From positions 640,501 through 704,500 of the forward strand of contig NZ_CP083553.1 in assembly GCF_025144465.1 (NCBI RefSeq): a DNA stretch of 64,000 nt. The letters run 5' to 3'. The stretch's first letter is position 1; every line of letters starts with the position of its first letter. Of the stretch, positions 19,739 to 28,148 are shown piece after piece. A program made the translations under genes and the position numbers. The notes beneath the pieces are model-generated. The model was given only the letters and a program-made list of their open reading frames with translations, had not been told where the DNA came from and searched no databases. The stretch is from Leisingera sp. S132 (lineage in GTDB: Bacteria; Pseudomonadota; Alphaproteobacteria; Rhodobacterales; Rhodobacteraceae).

Positions 19739-20043
19739 CGGAGAAACTGTCCGACGCCACCCGCGGTCCGCTGCTGGAGCCGCTGTTCGCCACCGGCTGG
19801 GAGATGGTTGATGGCCGCGACGCCATTACCAAGACCTTCAAATTCAGCAATTTCGCGGATGCCTTCGGCTGGATGACCCGTGCCGCGATCTGGGCCGAGA
19901 AGTGGAACCACCATCCCGAATGGAGCAATGTCTACAACCGGGTGACGGTGGTGCTGACCACCCATGATGTCGACGGGATCAGCGCCCAGGACGCCAAGCT
20001 GGCGCGCAAGATGGACGGGCTGTTCGGCGAGCCGCAGGAGTGA
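19735..20043 (+). CDS. phhB: 4a-hydroxytetrahydrobiopterin dehydratase
   Basis: 102 residues, normal PCD/DCoH length. The [20 protein letters not shown] and [26 protein letters not shown] motifs hold the catalytic histidines (KWNHHPEW). It recycles the pterin cofactor of phenylalanine hydroxylase, but no phhA is visible here, so it may instead serve molybdopterin or pterin repair. The start overlaps the DUF482 stop by 4 bases. Confidence 0.95.
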   Translation: MTEKLSDATRGPLLEPLFATGWEMVDGRDAITKTFKFSNFADAFGWMTRAAIWAEKWNHHPEWSNVYNRVTVVLTTHDVDGISAQDAKLARKMDGLFGEPQE

Positions 20044-20074
20044 TCCAAGCCGGTTGAAAAGTAAGTCAGCATTG

Positions 20075-20110
20075 CTGCCCGAATGTTTCGCGCGCGAAAC
20101 ATTCGGGCAG
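20075..20110. repeat. 36-base perfect palindrome
   Basis: CTGCCCGAATGTTTCGCG followed directly by its exact reverse complement, with no spacer. It lies 31 bases after the phhB stop and 82 before the peroxiredoxin stop (convergent genes). A T-run (TATTTTTT) begins 14 bases further right, too far for a classic intrinsic terminator. It could be an extended transcript-end hairpin or a protein-binding site. Confidence 0.75.
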
Positions 20111-20191
20111 GTGTTCTGACCCTATTTTTTACAAAATATTAAGGGGTTGGTGTGGCAGCCGCCTGCTTCGGCGGCTGCCGGGATTTCACGC

Positions 20192-20680
20192 TCAGCCCAT
20201 GGAGTCCAGCAGGCCCTCGCCTGCAGACAGTTCGCACTGACCGGGGTTTTCTTCCTTGTTGAGGATCTTTACCTCGCCGTCCTCCACCAGCATTGCATAG
20301 CGCAGCGAACGGCCGATAAGACCTGCCGGCGGGGCGTCAAAACGCATCCCGATGGACTCGGTAAAACTGCATTCGGCATCCGACAGCATTGTGATGCCTG
20401 CTTCGGTGGCACCGGTGTTGTCGCCCCAGATCGACATCACGAAAGGATCATTGCCGGCCAGGCAGATGATCTCGTCGACGCCCTTGGCGGCAAACTGATC
20501 CTTTGTGCGGATGAAGCTGGGCACATGGGCGGAATGGCAGGTGCTGGTAAAGGCACCTGGAACCGCAAAAATCACAACTTTGCGCCTTTTCAGCTTGTCC
20601 GCGAGCTGCACCTGTTCAGGGCCGTCCTCCCCAATCCGTGTCAGTGTCGCGTCCGGCAGCTGGTCTCCAACAGAAATCAT
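20192..20680 (-). CDS. Peroxiredoxin (Prx5 type)
   Basis: 162 residues starting MISVGDQLPDATL at the ATG at 20680, with AGAGGAACG upstream. The peroxidatic Cys48 is in VPGAFTSTCHSAHVP, and VVIFAVPGAF, KGVDEIICLAGNDPFVM and the C-terminal GEVKILNKEENPG are typical of Prx5/AhpE-like, glutaredoxin- or glutathione-dependent enzymes that reduce peroxides in the cytosol. It diverges from the flavoprotein reductase gene with 95 bases between. Confidence 0.93.
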   Translation of the reverse strand: MISVGDQLPDATLTRIGEDGPEQVQLADKLKRRKVVIFAVPGAFTSTCHSAHVPSFIRTKDQFAAKGVDEIICLAGNDPFVMSIWGDNTGATEAGITMLSDAECSFTESIGMRFDAPPAGLIGRSLRYAMLVEDGEVKILNKEENPGQCELSAGEGLLDSMG

Positions 20681-20775
20681 TGCACGTTCCTCTTTCTCCT
20701 GATTGCGTTTTGGGGTCCCGGGTATATAGGGTCCGGTGAAAGCGTGACGGGAACTATTGCGGGAGGCAAGGGGAT

Positions 20776-21987
20776 ATGTCCCATATCGTCGTGATTGGAG
20801 CGGGGCAGGCGGGGTCTTCTCTGGTGGCAAAGCTGCGAAAGGACGGGTTCGACGGGGAGATCACCCTGATCGGTGCGGAAGAGGTGCTGCCCTATCAGCG
20901 GCCGCCGTTGTCCAAGGCATACCTGCTGGGGGAGATGGAGCTGGAGCGGCTGTTTCTGCGCCCCGAAAGCTTCTATGCGGAAAACAACATCACCCTGAAG
21001 CTGGGCCAGCGTGTCACCGGGATTGATCCTGCGGCCAAAACGGTCAGCCTGGACGATGAGGTGATTTCCTATGACCAGCTGGCGCTGACCACCGGCTCCG
21101 ACCCGCGCCGCCTGCCGGCGGCAATTGGCGGTGATCTGGACGGCGTATATGTGGTGCGCGGGCTGAGTGATGTGGACGCCATGGCGCCCCATGTGACCGA
21201 AGGCAAGCGGGCGCTGATCGTCGGCGGCGGCTATATCGGGCTGGAGGCGGCGGCGGTTTGCGCCAAGCGCGGCGTGAAGGTCACCCTGGTTGAGATGGCC
21301 GACCGCATCCTGCAGCGCGTTGCAGCCCCTGAGACCTCTGATTTCTTCCGCAGCCTGCACAGCAGCCACGGAGTGGACATCCGCGAGGGCGTCGGGCTGG
21401 AACGGCTGGAAGGGGAGGGTGGCAAAGTCACCCGCGCAGTATTGAGCGGCGGTGAAGCCGTGGATGTGGATTTTGTGGTGGTTGGTGTTGGCATCACGCC
21501 GTCCTCGCAGCTGGCAGAGATGGCCGGGCTGGAGCCGGACAATGGCATCAAGGTGGATGCCAAGGGGCGCACTTCCGATCCTTTCATCTGGTCGGCGGGT
21601 GACTGCGCCTCCTTCCCGTTCCAGGGCAGCCGGATCCGGCTGGAAAGCGTGCCGAACGCCATCGACCAGGCTGAGGTCGTGGCACAGAACATGCTGGGCG
21701 CGGACAAGGATTACATCGCGACTCCCTGGTTCTGGTCGGATCAGTATGACGTCAAACTGCAAATCGCGGGCCTCAACACCGGTTACGACAATGTTGTGAC
21801 CCGTCAGGGCGAAGGCAATCAGGTTTCCTTCTGGTACTACAAAGGCGACCAGCTGGTGGCCGTGGATGCGATGAACGATCCGCGCGCCTATATGGTGGCC
21901 AAGCGGCTGATCGATGCGGGCAAGACTGCCGACAAGGCGGTTGCCGGTGACCCCGCCGCGGACCTGAAGCCGCTCTTGAAGGCGTGA
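20776..21987 (+). CDS. FAD-dependent NAD(P)H ferredoxin-reductase-like protein
   Basis: 403 residues. An FAD-binding GAGQAG (8-13), a second nucleotide fold IVGGGYIGLEAAAV near 150, WSAGDCASFP (FAD) and a C-terminal reductase domain place it with putidaredoxin/rubredoxin reductases (CamA, AlkT, ThcD). These move electrons from NAD(P)H to a [2Fe-2S] ferredoxin or rubredoxin. No partner ferredoxin or P450 gene is adjacent. Its stop overlaps the GTG of rsmD. Confidence 0.9.
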   Translation: MSHIVVIGAGQAGSSLVAKLRKDGFDGEITLIGAEEVLPYQRPPLSKAYLLGEMELERLFLRPESFYAENNITLKLGQRVTGIDPAAKTVSLDDEVISYDQLALTTGSDPRRLPAAIGGDLDGVYVVRGLSDVDAMAPHVTEGKRALIVGGGYIGLEAAAVCAKRGVKVTLVEMADRILQRVAAPETSDFFRSLHSSHGVDIREGVGLERLEGEGGKVTRAVLSGGEAVDVDFVVVGVGITPSSQLAEMAGLEPDNGIKVDAKGRTSDPFIWSAGDCASFPFQGSRIRLESVPNAIDQAEVVAQNMLGADKDYIATPWFWSDQYDVKLQIAGLNTGYDNVVTRQGEGNQVSFWYYKGDQLVAVDAMNDPRAYMVAKRLIDAGKTADKAVAGDPAADLKPLLKA

Positions 21988-22544
21988 GGATCATCGCCGG
22001 AGACTTCCGCGGCCGTGCCTTGGCCGCGGTGGGCAAGGGGGATGCGGGCGCTCATCTGCGCCCCACCACCGACCGGGTGCGCGAAAGCCTGTTCAATGTG
22101 CTGATGCACACAGGTGCCGTTCCCGGTGCCCGGGTGCTGGACCTGTTCGCGGGCACCGGCGCGCTGGGGCTGGAGGCACTGTCGCGCGGTGCGGCGGAAG
22201 CGGTGTTCGTCGATGACGGCCGTGTTTCCACCGGGCTGATCCGCAAGAACATCGGCATCTGCCGGGCAGAGGACCGCTGCACGCTCATGCGCCGCGACGC
22301 ATTGAAGCTCGGGCAGAACCCGGACGCTCCGTTTGACCTGATCTTTCTCGACCCGCCTTACGGTAAAGCATTGGGAGAGAAGGCGCTTGCGGCAGCTGCC
22401 GCTGGCGGCTGGGTTGCGGATGACGCGCTGGTGGTCTGGGAGGAGAACGCTCCCGCAGCCGCGCTTGAGGGGTTTGAACTGCATGATAGCCGCAAATACG
22501 GCGATACACATATCACCCTGATGTGGAGGGATGTTTCGGGTTGA
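21984..22544 (+). CDS. rsmD: 16S rRNA (guanine966-N2)-methyltransferase
   Basis: 186 residues from a GTG that overlaps the preceding stop (GTGA). The N-terminus MRIIAGDFRGRAL, the RPTTDRVRESLFNVL segment, SAM motif LDLFAGTGALGLEALSRGA and catalytic DPPY (FLDPPYGKAL) are diagnostic. It methylates G966 of 16S rRNA during 30S assembly. Confidence 0.95.
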   Translation: MRIIAGDFRGRALAAVGKGDAGAHLRPTTDRVRESLFNVLMHTGAVPGARVLDLFAGTGALGLEALSRGAAEAVFVDDGRVSTGLIRKNIGICRAEDRCTLMRRDALKLGQNPDAPFDLIFLDPPYGKALGEKALAAAAAGGWVADDALVVWEENAPAAALEGFELHDSRKYGDTHITLMWRDVSG

Positions 22545-22669
22545 AACAAGCCGGGCGGGGGATCGCTCAGGGCTGGTTTGCTGCAGTGCCTACGCTACTC
22601 TAGTACAAAACAGGATCCACGCCTGCGCGCCACGAGTGCTCAGCCAATTCTGCGATGAGGTGTCCTTGC

Positions 22670-23332
22670 ATGCCCAAGACTTTTCCGACCCCGAAGCTGG
22701 TGATCTTTGATTGCGACGGTGTCCTGGTGGACAGCGAGCCAGCTTCGAATCAGGCGCTGGCAGACAACCTGTCCCGTCATGGGCTTCCGCTGACGGTGGA
22801 GCAATCGATGGCGCATTTTGTCGGCGGCACGATGGCCGGAGTGATGGAGAAAGCCAGGTCACTGGGGGCGGATCTGCCGGCCAGCTGGATTGAAGAAATC
22901 TATGCGGAAACTTTTGCAATGCTGGAGTTAGGAGTGCCGCTCATGCCGGGCATTTCCGGGTTGCTGGCACGGCTGGATACATGTGGCATCCCGGTCTGCG
23001 TTGCCTCCAACGGCAGCGAGGACAAGATGCGGATCACCCTGGGACAGAACGGGCTGTGGGAGCGGTTTCATCCGCATGCGGTGTTCTCAGCCCATTCGCT
23101 GGGTGTTGCCAAGCCTGAGCCGGGGCTGTTTCTGGCAGCGGCCAGTCATTTCGGGGTGCAGGCCCGCGATTGCCTGGTGATCGAGGACAGCGGCAGCGGG
23201 GTGACCGCAGCGGTGCGGGCAGGCATGCGCTGCCTTGGTTTCGCGCCACGCGGCGGCGGCAAAAAGCTCGCGGCTCTGGGAGCGGAAGTGTTCACTGACA
23301 TGTCAGAAGTGCCGGCGCTTTTGTCGATCTGA
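22670..23332 (+). CDS. HAD-superfamily phosphatase (beta-PGM/Gph-like)
   Basis: 220 residues from the ATG at 22670 (GAGG 9 bases upstream; an in-frame ATG at 22655 is an alternative). HAD motif I is FDCDGVLVDSEP, motif II VASNG, motif III lysine AKPEPGLF and motif IV VIEDSGSGVTAAVRAGM. A helical cap lies between motifs I and II. The family dephosphorylates sugar phosphates or phosphoglycolate; substrate not determinable. Confidence 0.9.
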   Translation: MPKTFPTPKLVIFDCDGVLVDSEPASNQALADNLSRHGLPLTVEQSMAHFVGGTMAGVMEKARSLGADLPASWIEEIYAETFAMLELGVPLMPGISGLLARLDTCGIPVCVASNGSEDKMRITLGQNGLWERFHPHAVFSAHSLGVAKPEPGLFLAAASHFGVQARDCLVIEDSGSGVTAAVRAGMRCLGFAPRGGGKKLAALGAEVFTDMSEVPALLSI

Positions 23333-23356
23333 CCCTGTTGTGGTACGATCGCGTGC

Positions 23357-23548
23357 ATGGAACAGACCTTGGACGCTTCTTTCCTGCAGACTTCAGAAGC
23401 AGCAGAAACGCAGAGCCGGCCGAAACCGGGAAAGCTGCGCGCACCGCTGTTCATTCAGGATGCGGTGACGCCTTTTGGCGATGGCACGCTATTGCTGGCG
23501 CTCTGGCGGTTTCAGGAAGCAGTGGATCAGGGCGATGTAAAACCCTGA
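23357..23548 (+). CDS. Possible small protein, 63 residues, unknown
   Basis: An open frame in the 288-base gap between the HAD gene and map. It reads MEQTLDASFLQTSEAAETQ then a Lys/Pro-rich patch and FIQDAVTPFGDGTLLLALWRF. The second half looks like an amphipathic folded segment, and codon third positions are GC-rich like the neighbours. No clear ribosome site is seen before the ATG, so it could be spurious. Confidence 0.35.
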   Translation: MEQTLDASFLQTSEAAETQSRPKPGKLRAPLFIQDAVTPFGDGTLLLALWRFQEAVDQGDVKP

Positions 23549-23620
23549 CCGGATCAGCCCTTCATCTGGCTGAAGGTATGCCGGGGTGCGGGGGCTGGCC
23601 CCCGCTTGCCTTGCTGTAGC

Positions 23621-24430
23621 TTAGCCGTAGGTCGGGTGGAACTTGCCCGCGGGCGACAGGGTGAAAATCTCCGCACCGTCCGAGGTTACGCCGATCGAAT
23701 GCTCGAACTGCGCCGACAGCGACTTGTCGCGGGTCACGGCGGTCCATTCGTCTGCCAGAATTTTGGTTTCGGGACGGCCCAGGTTGATCATCGGCTCGAT
23801 GGTGAAGAACATACCTTCCTCCAGCACCGGTCCGGTGCCGGGGCGGCCATAGTGCAGCACATTAGGCGGTGCGTGGAACACGGTGCCCAGCCCGTGGCCG
23901 CAGAAGTCGCGCACCACGCTCATCCGCTGCGCTTCGGCATAGGTTTGGATTGCATGGCCGATGTCGCCGAAGGTGTTGCCCGGCTTCACCGCCTCGATCC
24001 CCATCATAAGCGAATCATGGGTGACCTGGATCAGCCGCTCCGCCTTGCGGCTGAGCTTGCCTGCGACGAACATCCGGGAGGTGTCGCCGAACCAGCCGTC
24101 GACGATCACTGTCACATCGATGTTCAGGATATCGCCATCCTTCAGCTTCTTGTCGCCGGGGATTCCATGGCAGACCACATGGTTCACCGAGATGCAGCTG
24201 GCGTGCTGATAACCCTTGTAGCCGATGGTGGCCGACTTGGCGCCCGCATCCTCGACCATTTGAGTGATGATGCGGTCGATCTCGCTGGTCGCCTGGCCCG
24301 GGAAAACATGCGCTGCGATATCGTCCAGAATGCGCGCGGCAAGCGCACCCGCCTTGTGCATGCCGGCATAGTCGCCGGCTTCATGAATGCGGATGCCGTC
24401 CTTGGTAGTGCGGCCGTCTTTCGATCTCAT
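23621..24430 (-). CDS. map: Methionine aminopeptidase type I
   Basis: 269 residues starting MRSKDGRTTKDGIRIHEAG at the ATG at 24430, chosen for the GGAG nine bases upstream; an ATG at 24445 is the alternative. The five metal ligands appear in order: two aspartates in DILNIDVTVIVDGWFGDTSR, His in CGHGLGTVFH, Glu in FFTIEPMI and Glu in AQFEHSIGV. It removes initiator methionine from nascent proteins. The reading frame stays open far upstream opposite the mscS gene, but that extension has no family similarity. Confidence 0.94.
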   Translation of the reverse strand: MRSKDGRTTKDGIRIHEAGDYAGMHKAGALAARILDDIAAHVFPGQATSEIDRIITQMVEDAGAKSATIGYKGYQHASCISVNHVVCHGIPGDKKLKDGDILNIDVTVIVDGWFGDTSRMFVAGKLSRKAERLIQVTHDSLMMGIEAVKPGNTFGDIGHAIQTYAEAQRMSVVRDFCGHGLGTVFHAPPNVLHYGRPGTGPVLEEGMFFTIEPMINLGRPETKILADEWTAVTRDKSLSAQFEHSIGVTSDGAEIFTLSPAGKFHPTYG

Positions 24431-24574
24431 CACGCAGAGCTCCATCACGTTCTTTGCGTAGCTATGTAAGCGGTTCCTGCCGAAAGGGCCAGAGCGGGGT
24501 TGCGGGAACTTTTTCGTCTGAAGCGCGTTTAATCGTTTGAATATTCGATTTGGCAACAAGGGGAACGCAGCGGA

Positions 24575-25474
24575 ATGGACAGCTTCAACAGTCTCATGCA
24601 AACCGAAATCTACGATGGCAGAACGCTTGCGGATCTGGTGACGCTGGAATTCCTGGCGCAGGCGCTGGGCAGTGTGCTGGCCGCGGTGGTTATCCTGCTG
24701 GCCGGCTTCATCGTCGCAGGCTGGGTCAAGCGCCGGATTGTGCAGCTGGGCGACAGCAATGCCAAACTGGATGTCACTCTGTTCCATTTTCTGGGCAACG
24801 TCGCCCGGTACGTGATCCTGGCGTTTGCTGCCTTGTTCGTGCTCAACACCTTTGGGGTCAAGACAACATCCATCGTCGCGGCAATCGGTGCTGCCGGTTT
24901 GGCCATCGGCTTGGCTATGCAGGGGGCGCTTTCGAATGTTGCGGCAGGCGTGATGATCATCCTGTTCCGCCCCTTCAAACTGGGCGACTTTATCGCAGTG
25001 GACGGCGAGATGGGCACGGTGCAGGAAATCACCTTGAACAACACCGTTATCGCCAGCATGTCCAACCTCAAGGTGATCATCCCGAACGCTGAAGTCTGGG
25101 GGAATACGATCACCAATTACTCTTCGTTCGACACCCGTCGCGCCGAGTGGACATTTGGCGTCGGTTATGGCGCGAACCTTGCCACTGCCGAAAAGGTGAT
25201 CCGTGACACGATCATGGGCGACAGCCGGTCGCACAGCGACCCGGAGCCGTTCATTCAGGTCAATGAACTGAACAGCAGCTCGGTTGATTTCCTGGTGCGC
25301 GTCTGGGTCGATGCCGGGGACTACTTTCAGTATCAGGCCGACATGAAGCGCAAAGTGAAGGAGGCGCTGGACGCGGCAGGCGTGGATATTCCGTTCCCGA
25401 CCCGTACGCTGATCCAGGCCCAGCCGGAGCGCGAGGAGGAGGGCGCTGAAAAACAAGTGGGGCAGGCAGCCTGA
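24575..25474 (+). CDS. Small-conductance mechanosensitive channel (MscS family)
   Basis: 299 residues. Three N-terminal membrane helices (roughly 25-115) include the pore helix GAAGLAIGLAMQGALSNVAAGVMI with alternating Gly/Ala. The beta domain follows (FKLGDFIAVDGEMGTVQEITLNNTVI, IPNAEVWGNTITNYS) and then an alpha/beta vestibule. It releases solutes on hypo-osmotic shock. AGGGGAACG precedes the ATG. The last residues are Glu/Gln-rich. Confidence 0.93.
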   Translation: MDSFNSLMQTEIYDGRTLADLVTLEFLAQALGSVLAAVVILLAGFIVAGWVKRRIVQLGDSNAKLDVTLFHFLGNVARYVILAFAALFVLNTFGVKTTSIVAAIGAAGLAIGLAMQGALSNVAAGVMIILFRPFKLGDFIAVDGEMGTVQEITLNNTVIASMSNLKVIIPNAEVWGNTITNYSSFDTRRAEWTFGVGYGANLATAEKVIRDTIMGDSRSHSDPEPFIQVNELNSSSVDFLVRVWVDAGDYFQYQADMKRKVKEALDAAGVDIPFPTRTLIQAQPEREEEGAEKQVGQAA

Positions 25475-25495
25475 TCTGCCGCCCGGTCCGGGCCG

Positions 25496-26197
25496 TTACT
25501 CTGATGAGAGCGGTCCGGCGACCTCAACACCCTGCGGGGTAACCCGGGTGCCCAGAACCAGTTTCTCCACCCCGGCGGCATAGGCGCTGGCAAAGGCATC
25601 TGCGTAGGCCGGGTCAATGTCGGCGGCCAGTTGGAAGCGTTCGCAGCCGGTGCGCTGGACCAAGTACAGCATCACAGCCCGGTGGCCCTGGGCCACCATG
25701 TTGGCCAGCTCCCCCAGATGTTTGGTGCCGCGGGCGGTGACGCTGTCGGGAAATTCGGCCAGTCCTGGTTCGCGGGAGAGTGTCACGCTTTTCACCTCGA
25801 CATAGCAGTCCGGCAGCCCGTCCTGGCTCAGCAGGAAGTCGATGCGGCTGTTTTCCCCGTATTTCACCTCGGCGCGTATGGTTTGATAAGCGGCAAGGTC
25901 TGCGACCGCACCGGCCTCCAGTGCAGAGCGCAGGGCACGGTTCGGCACCGAGGTGTCAACGCCAGTGAAATGGCCGTTTGCGTGTTCCACCAGGCGCCAG
26001 CCGTACTTCAGTTTCTTCTTCGGGTCGTCGTTGGGCTCCAGCCAGATCTTCATGCCCGGGTCCGCCAGCCCCATCATGCTGCCAGGGTTGGCGCAATGGG
26101 CGGTAATCTCCTGCCCGTCCTCCAGCCGGCAATCGGCAAGGAAACGTTTGTAACGGCGGATCAGAGTGGCGGGGATCAGGGGCTGGGCAAACTTCAT
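25496..26197 (-). CDS. sfsA: SfsA family protein
   Basis: 233 residues, full family length. Typical segments are LIRRYKRFLADC near the start (OB-fold), TAHCANPGSMMGL, IDFLLSQDGLPDCYVEVKSVTL (nuclease-like Asp/Glu/Lys set) and MVAQGHRAVMLYLVQRTGCERF. Named sugar fermentation stimulation protein in E. coli; its biochemical role is unsettled, the fold being that of a DNA-binding nuclease. Convergent with mscS, 21 bases apart. Confidence 0.93.
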   Translation of the reverse strand: MKFAQPLIPATLIRRYKRFLADCRLEDGQEITAHCANPGSMMGLADPGMKIWLEPNDDPKKKLKYGWRLVEHANGHFTGVDTSVPNRALRSALEAGAVADLAAYQTIRAEVKYGENSRIDFLLSQDGLPDCYVEVKSVTLSREPGLAEFPDSVTARGTKHLGELANMVAQGHRAVMLYLVQRTGCERFQLAADIDPAYADAFASAYAAGVEKLVLGTRVTPQGVEVAGPLSSE

Positions 26198-26236
26198 ACC
26201 CGGATGACTATCCCAGCCCTGCCCGGCGGCAAAGCG

Positions 26237-26985
26237 TTAGTTGCGGGCGGCCATGACGCCGCCGTCAACATCCCAGATGGCGCCGGCGACCCAGGCGGCC
26301 CGATCGGACGGCAGGTGCACAATGGTGGCCGCAATGCCAGCCGGGCGGCCGATGCGCCAAATCGGATGGAACGTGTCGAAGCCAGCCGTCGGCGTGTCCG
26401 CGATCTGCGCCGGGTCGAAAAAGGCGCCGTAAATCGGGGTGGCCGCCACTGCAGGGGCAATCGCGTTCACCCTGATGCAGTGGTTCGCCAGCTCCATCGT
26501 CAAGTGCTGGGTCAGGGCATGCAAGCCCGCCCTGGCGATGGAATAGGCAGAGTTGGGTGCCGCCTTGGTTGCTTGTTTGGCCCACATCGAACCGATGTTG
26601 ATGAGGGCACCGCCGCAGTTGTGCGCCATGTTGACTGCAACGGCCTGTGTCAGAAGGAAAGTTACGCGGTTCAGGCCCATGTATCGGTCAAAACCGTCGG
26701 GGCCATGTTCCTAAAAAGGTTTGAGGCAAAGACACCGGCGGCATTGACCAGCTTGCTGAAATAGCGGCTGTCGGTCTTTAGCTCTTGCACCAGCATCTGG
26801 ACGTTTGTGAGGTCCATCAGGTCAACCTTCCAGACATTCGCGAGGGGTCCGAACTCAGCCTGGGCGGCCTCCAGCTTGGCTTCTGATGGTCCGAGCAGGG
26901 TGACTTGATGTCCGGATTTTGCCGACTGGCGGGTGGTTTCCAGACCGCTTCCCGAGGACTCGCTGATGATACATGCTGTTTCAGG
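26237..26985 (-). pseudogene. Frameshifted SDR-family oxidoreductase
   Basis: Two reading frames together spell one short-chain dehydrogenase. The N-terminal half (below about 26985) has a degraded nucleotide motif SSGSGLETTR and VNAAGVF; it ends at a stop near 26671. The C-terminal half, open from about 26705, continues FDRYMGLNRVTFLLTQAVAV, IGSMWAKQ, and AYSIARAGLHALT. The shift falls near 26695-26705. Also the usual catalytic YxxxK is YSIAR (Lys to Arg), and no good start codon precedes the nucleotide motif. It diverges from a broken TetR gene. Confidence 0.8.
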
Positions 26986-27086
26986 GGTTGTTGCGACCCC
27001 TCTATCTATTGTTAGTTGATGGGATTGGATTGTGCGGTGTTCCGCTAAGGCCAATCTGCAAGCAGGTAAGGCGTGACGAGGCAAGC

Positions 27087-27352
27087 ATGCCGGGATCTAA
27101 CTCCGCAAATCGGATTTTGGTCATAGCGAAGAAGGCAGCGCGCACGGATGGTTGCCGCGCCTTCAGCTTTCGGGGAGTAGCCGCTGAAGCTGGCCTTAAG
27201 TCAGCCTCGGTTCACTATCACTTCCCGACCAAGTGAGGGCGTTGGGGAAAGCCGCGGCGACTGTGACCGCAATCCTCGAAGGGATGATGATTCTGGCCCG
27301 TGCAACGGGCGACGCGGAGTTGTTCGACGCTGCGGTTGCCGGGCTTATCTAG
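27087..27352 (+). pseudogene. TetR-family regulator remnant, middle deleted
   Basis: The ATG at 27087 opens a TetR DNA-binding domain (RILVIAKKAARTDGCRAFSFRGVAAEAGLKSASVHYHFPTK), which stops at 27234. Immediately after, in another frame, about 38 codons read ALGKAAATVTAILEGMMILARATGDAELFDAAVAGLI then a stop, which looks like the last helices of a TetR ligand-binding domain. The roughly 100 residues normally between are missing, so an internal deletion near 27235 joined head to tail. Probably once regulated the divergent SDR gene. Confidence 0.75.
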
Positions 27353-27416
27353 TCGCTTTGGCTCTTGTGCCGCCTTTCAGGCGGGGTATTTTCGCATTCA
27401 ATCAAGGGAGATGCTT

Positions 27417-28148
27417 ATGCCTGCAACGACCAACCCAACAGCCGCCATGCTGGTTATCGGCGACGAGATCCTGTCAGGCCGCACCCGCGATGCAAACATG
27501 CACTTTCTGGCGGGGGAGCTGACCAAACACGGCATCGATCTGAAAGAAGTGCGGGTGGTGATCGACGACGAACCCGCAATCATCGCTGCGGTCCGGGCGC
27601 TGTCAGGCGCATATGACCATGTATTCACCAGCGGCGGCATCGGGCCAACCCATGACGATATCACTGCGGATTGCATCGCCAAGGCTTTTGAAGCGCATCT
27701 GGGTGTGCGTGATGACGCCCGAGCGATCCTGCAGGCGCATTACGATACCCAAGGGCTGGAGATGAACGAGCCGCGGCTGCGGATGGCCCGCATTCCGGAT
27801 GGTGCGATGCTGATCGACAACCCGGTCTCGGCGGCGCCTGGGTTCACGGTCGGCAACGTGCATGTAATGGCGGGGGTTCCGATGATCTTTCAAGCCATGG
27901 TGGCGAGTGTGATGCCGACGCTGACTGGCGGCAGCCCAATGCTGTCCCAGACCCTGCGGGTGCTGCGGGGAGAGGGCGAAATCGCCGTTCCGCTGCGTGC
28001 CCTGGCTGAGGCCTATGATGACCTTTCGGTAGGCTGCTACCCGTTTCAGAAGGACGGCGCGTTTGGCGCCAATATCGTGATCCGGGGCACCGATGGTGCG
28101 CGCATCGATGCGGCGATGACCGAACTGGCAAGGGAGCTGGAGCAGTGA
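27417..28148 (+). CDS. CinA/MoaB-like molybdopterin-binding domain protein
   Basis: 243 residues from the ATG at 27417 (GGGAG six bases before). It is a single MoCF domain: AMLVIGDEILSGRTRDANMHFL, VFTSGGIGPTHDDIT and NVHVMAGVPMIFQAM match the N-terminal half of CinA. The C-terminal nicotinamide-nucleotide amidase (PncC) half is absent. Such stand-alone proteins are widespread in alphaproteobacteria; in CinA this domain hydrolyses ADP-ribose-type compounds. The following gene overlaps by GTGA. Confidence 0.88.
   Translation: MPATTNPTAAMLVIGDEILSGRTRDANMHFLAGELTKHGIDLKEVRVVIDDEPAIIAAVRALSGAYDHVFTSGGIGPTHDDITADCIAKAFEAHLGVRDDARAILQAHYDTQGLEMNEPRLRMARIPDGAMLIDNPVSAAPGFTVGNVHVMAGVPMIFQAMVASVMPTLTGGSPMLSQTLRVLRGEGEIAVPLRALAEAYDDLSVGCYPFQKDGAFGANIVIRGTDGARIDAAMTELARELEQ

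Noticed and set aside
20075-20110. parS centromere site
   Set aside because: The core has two extra central bases compared with the 16-base parS consensus, and no parAB genes are near.
24446-25456. Upstream extension of the map frame
   Set aside because: Antisense to mscS; MetAP starts normally at 24430 with GGAG upstream.
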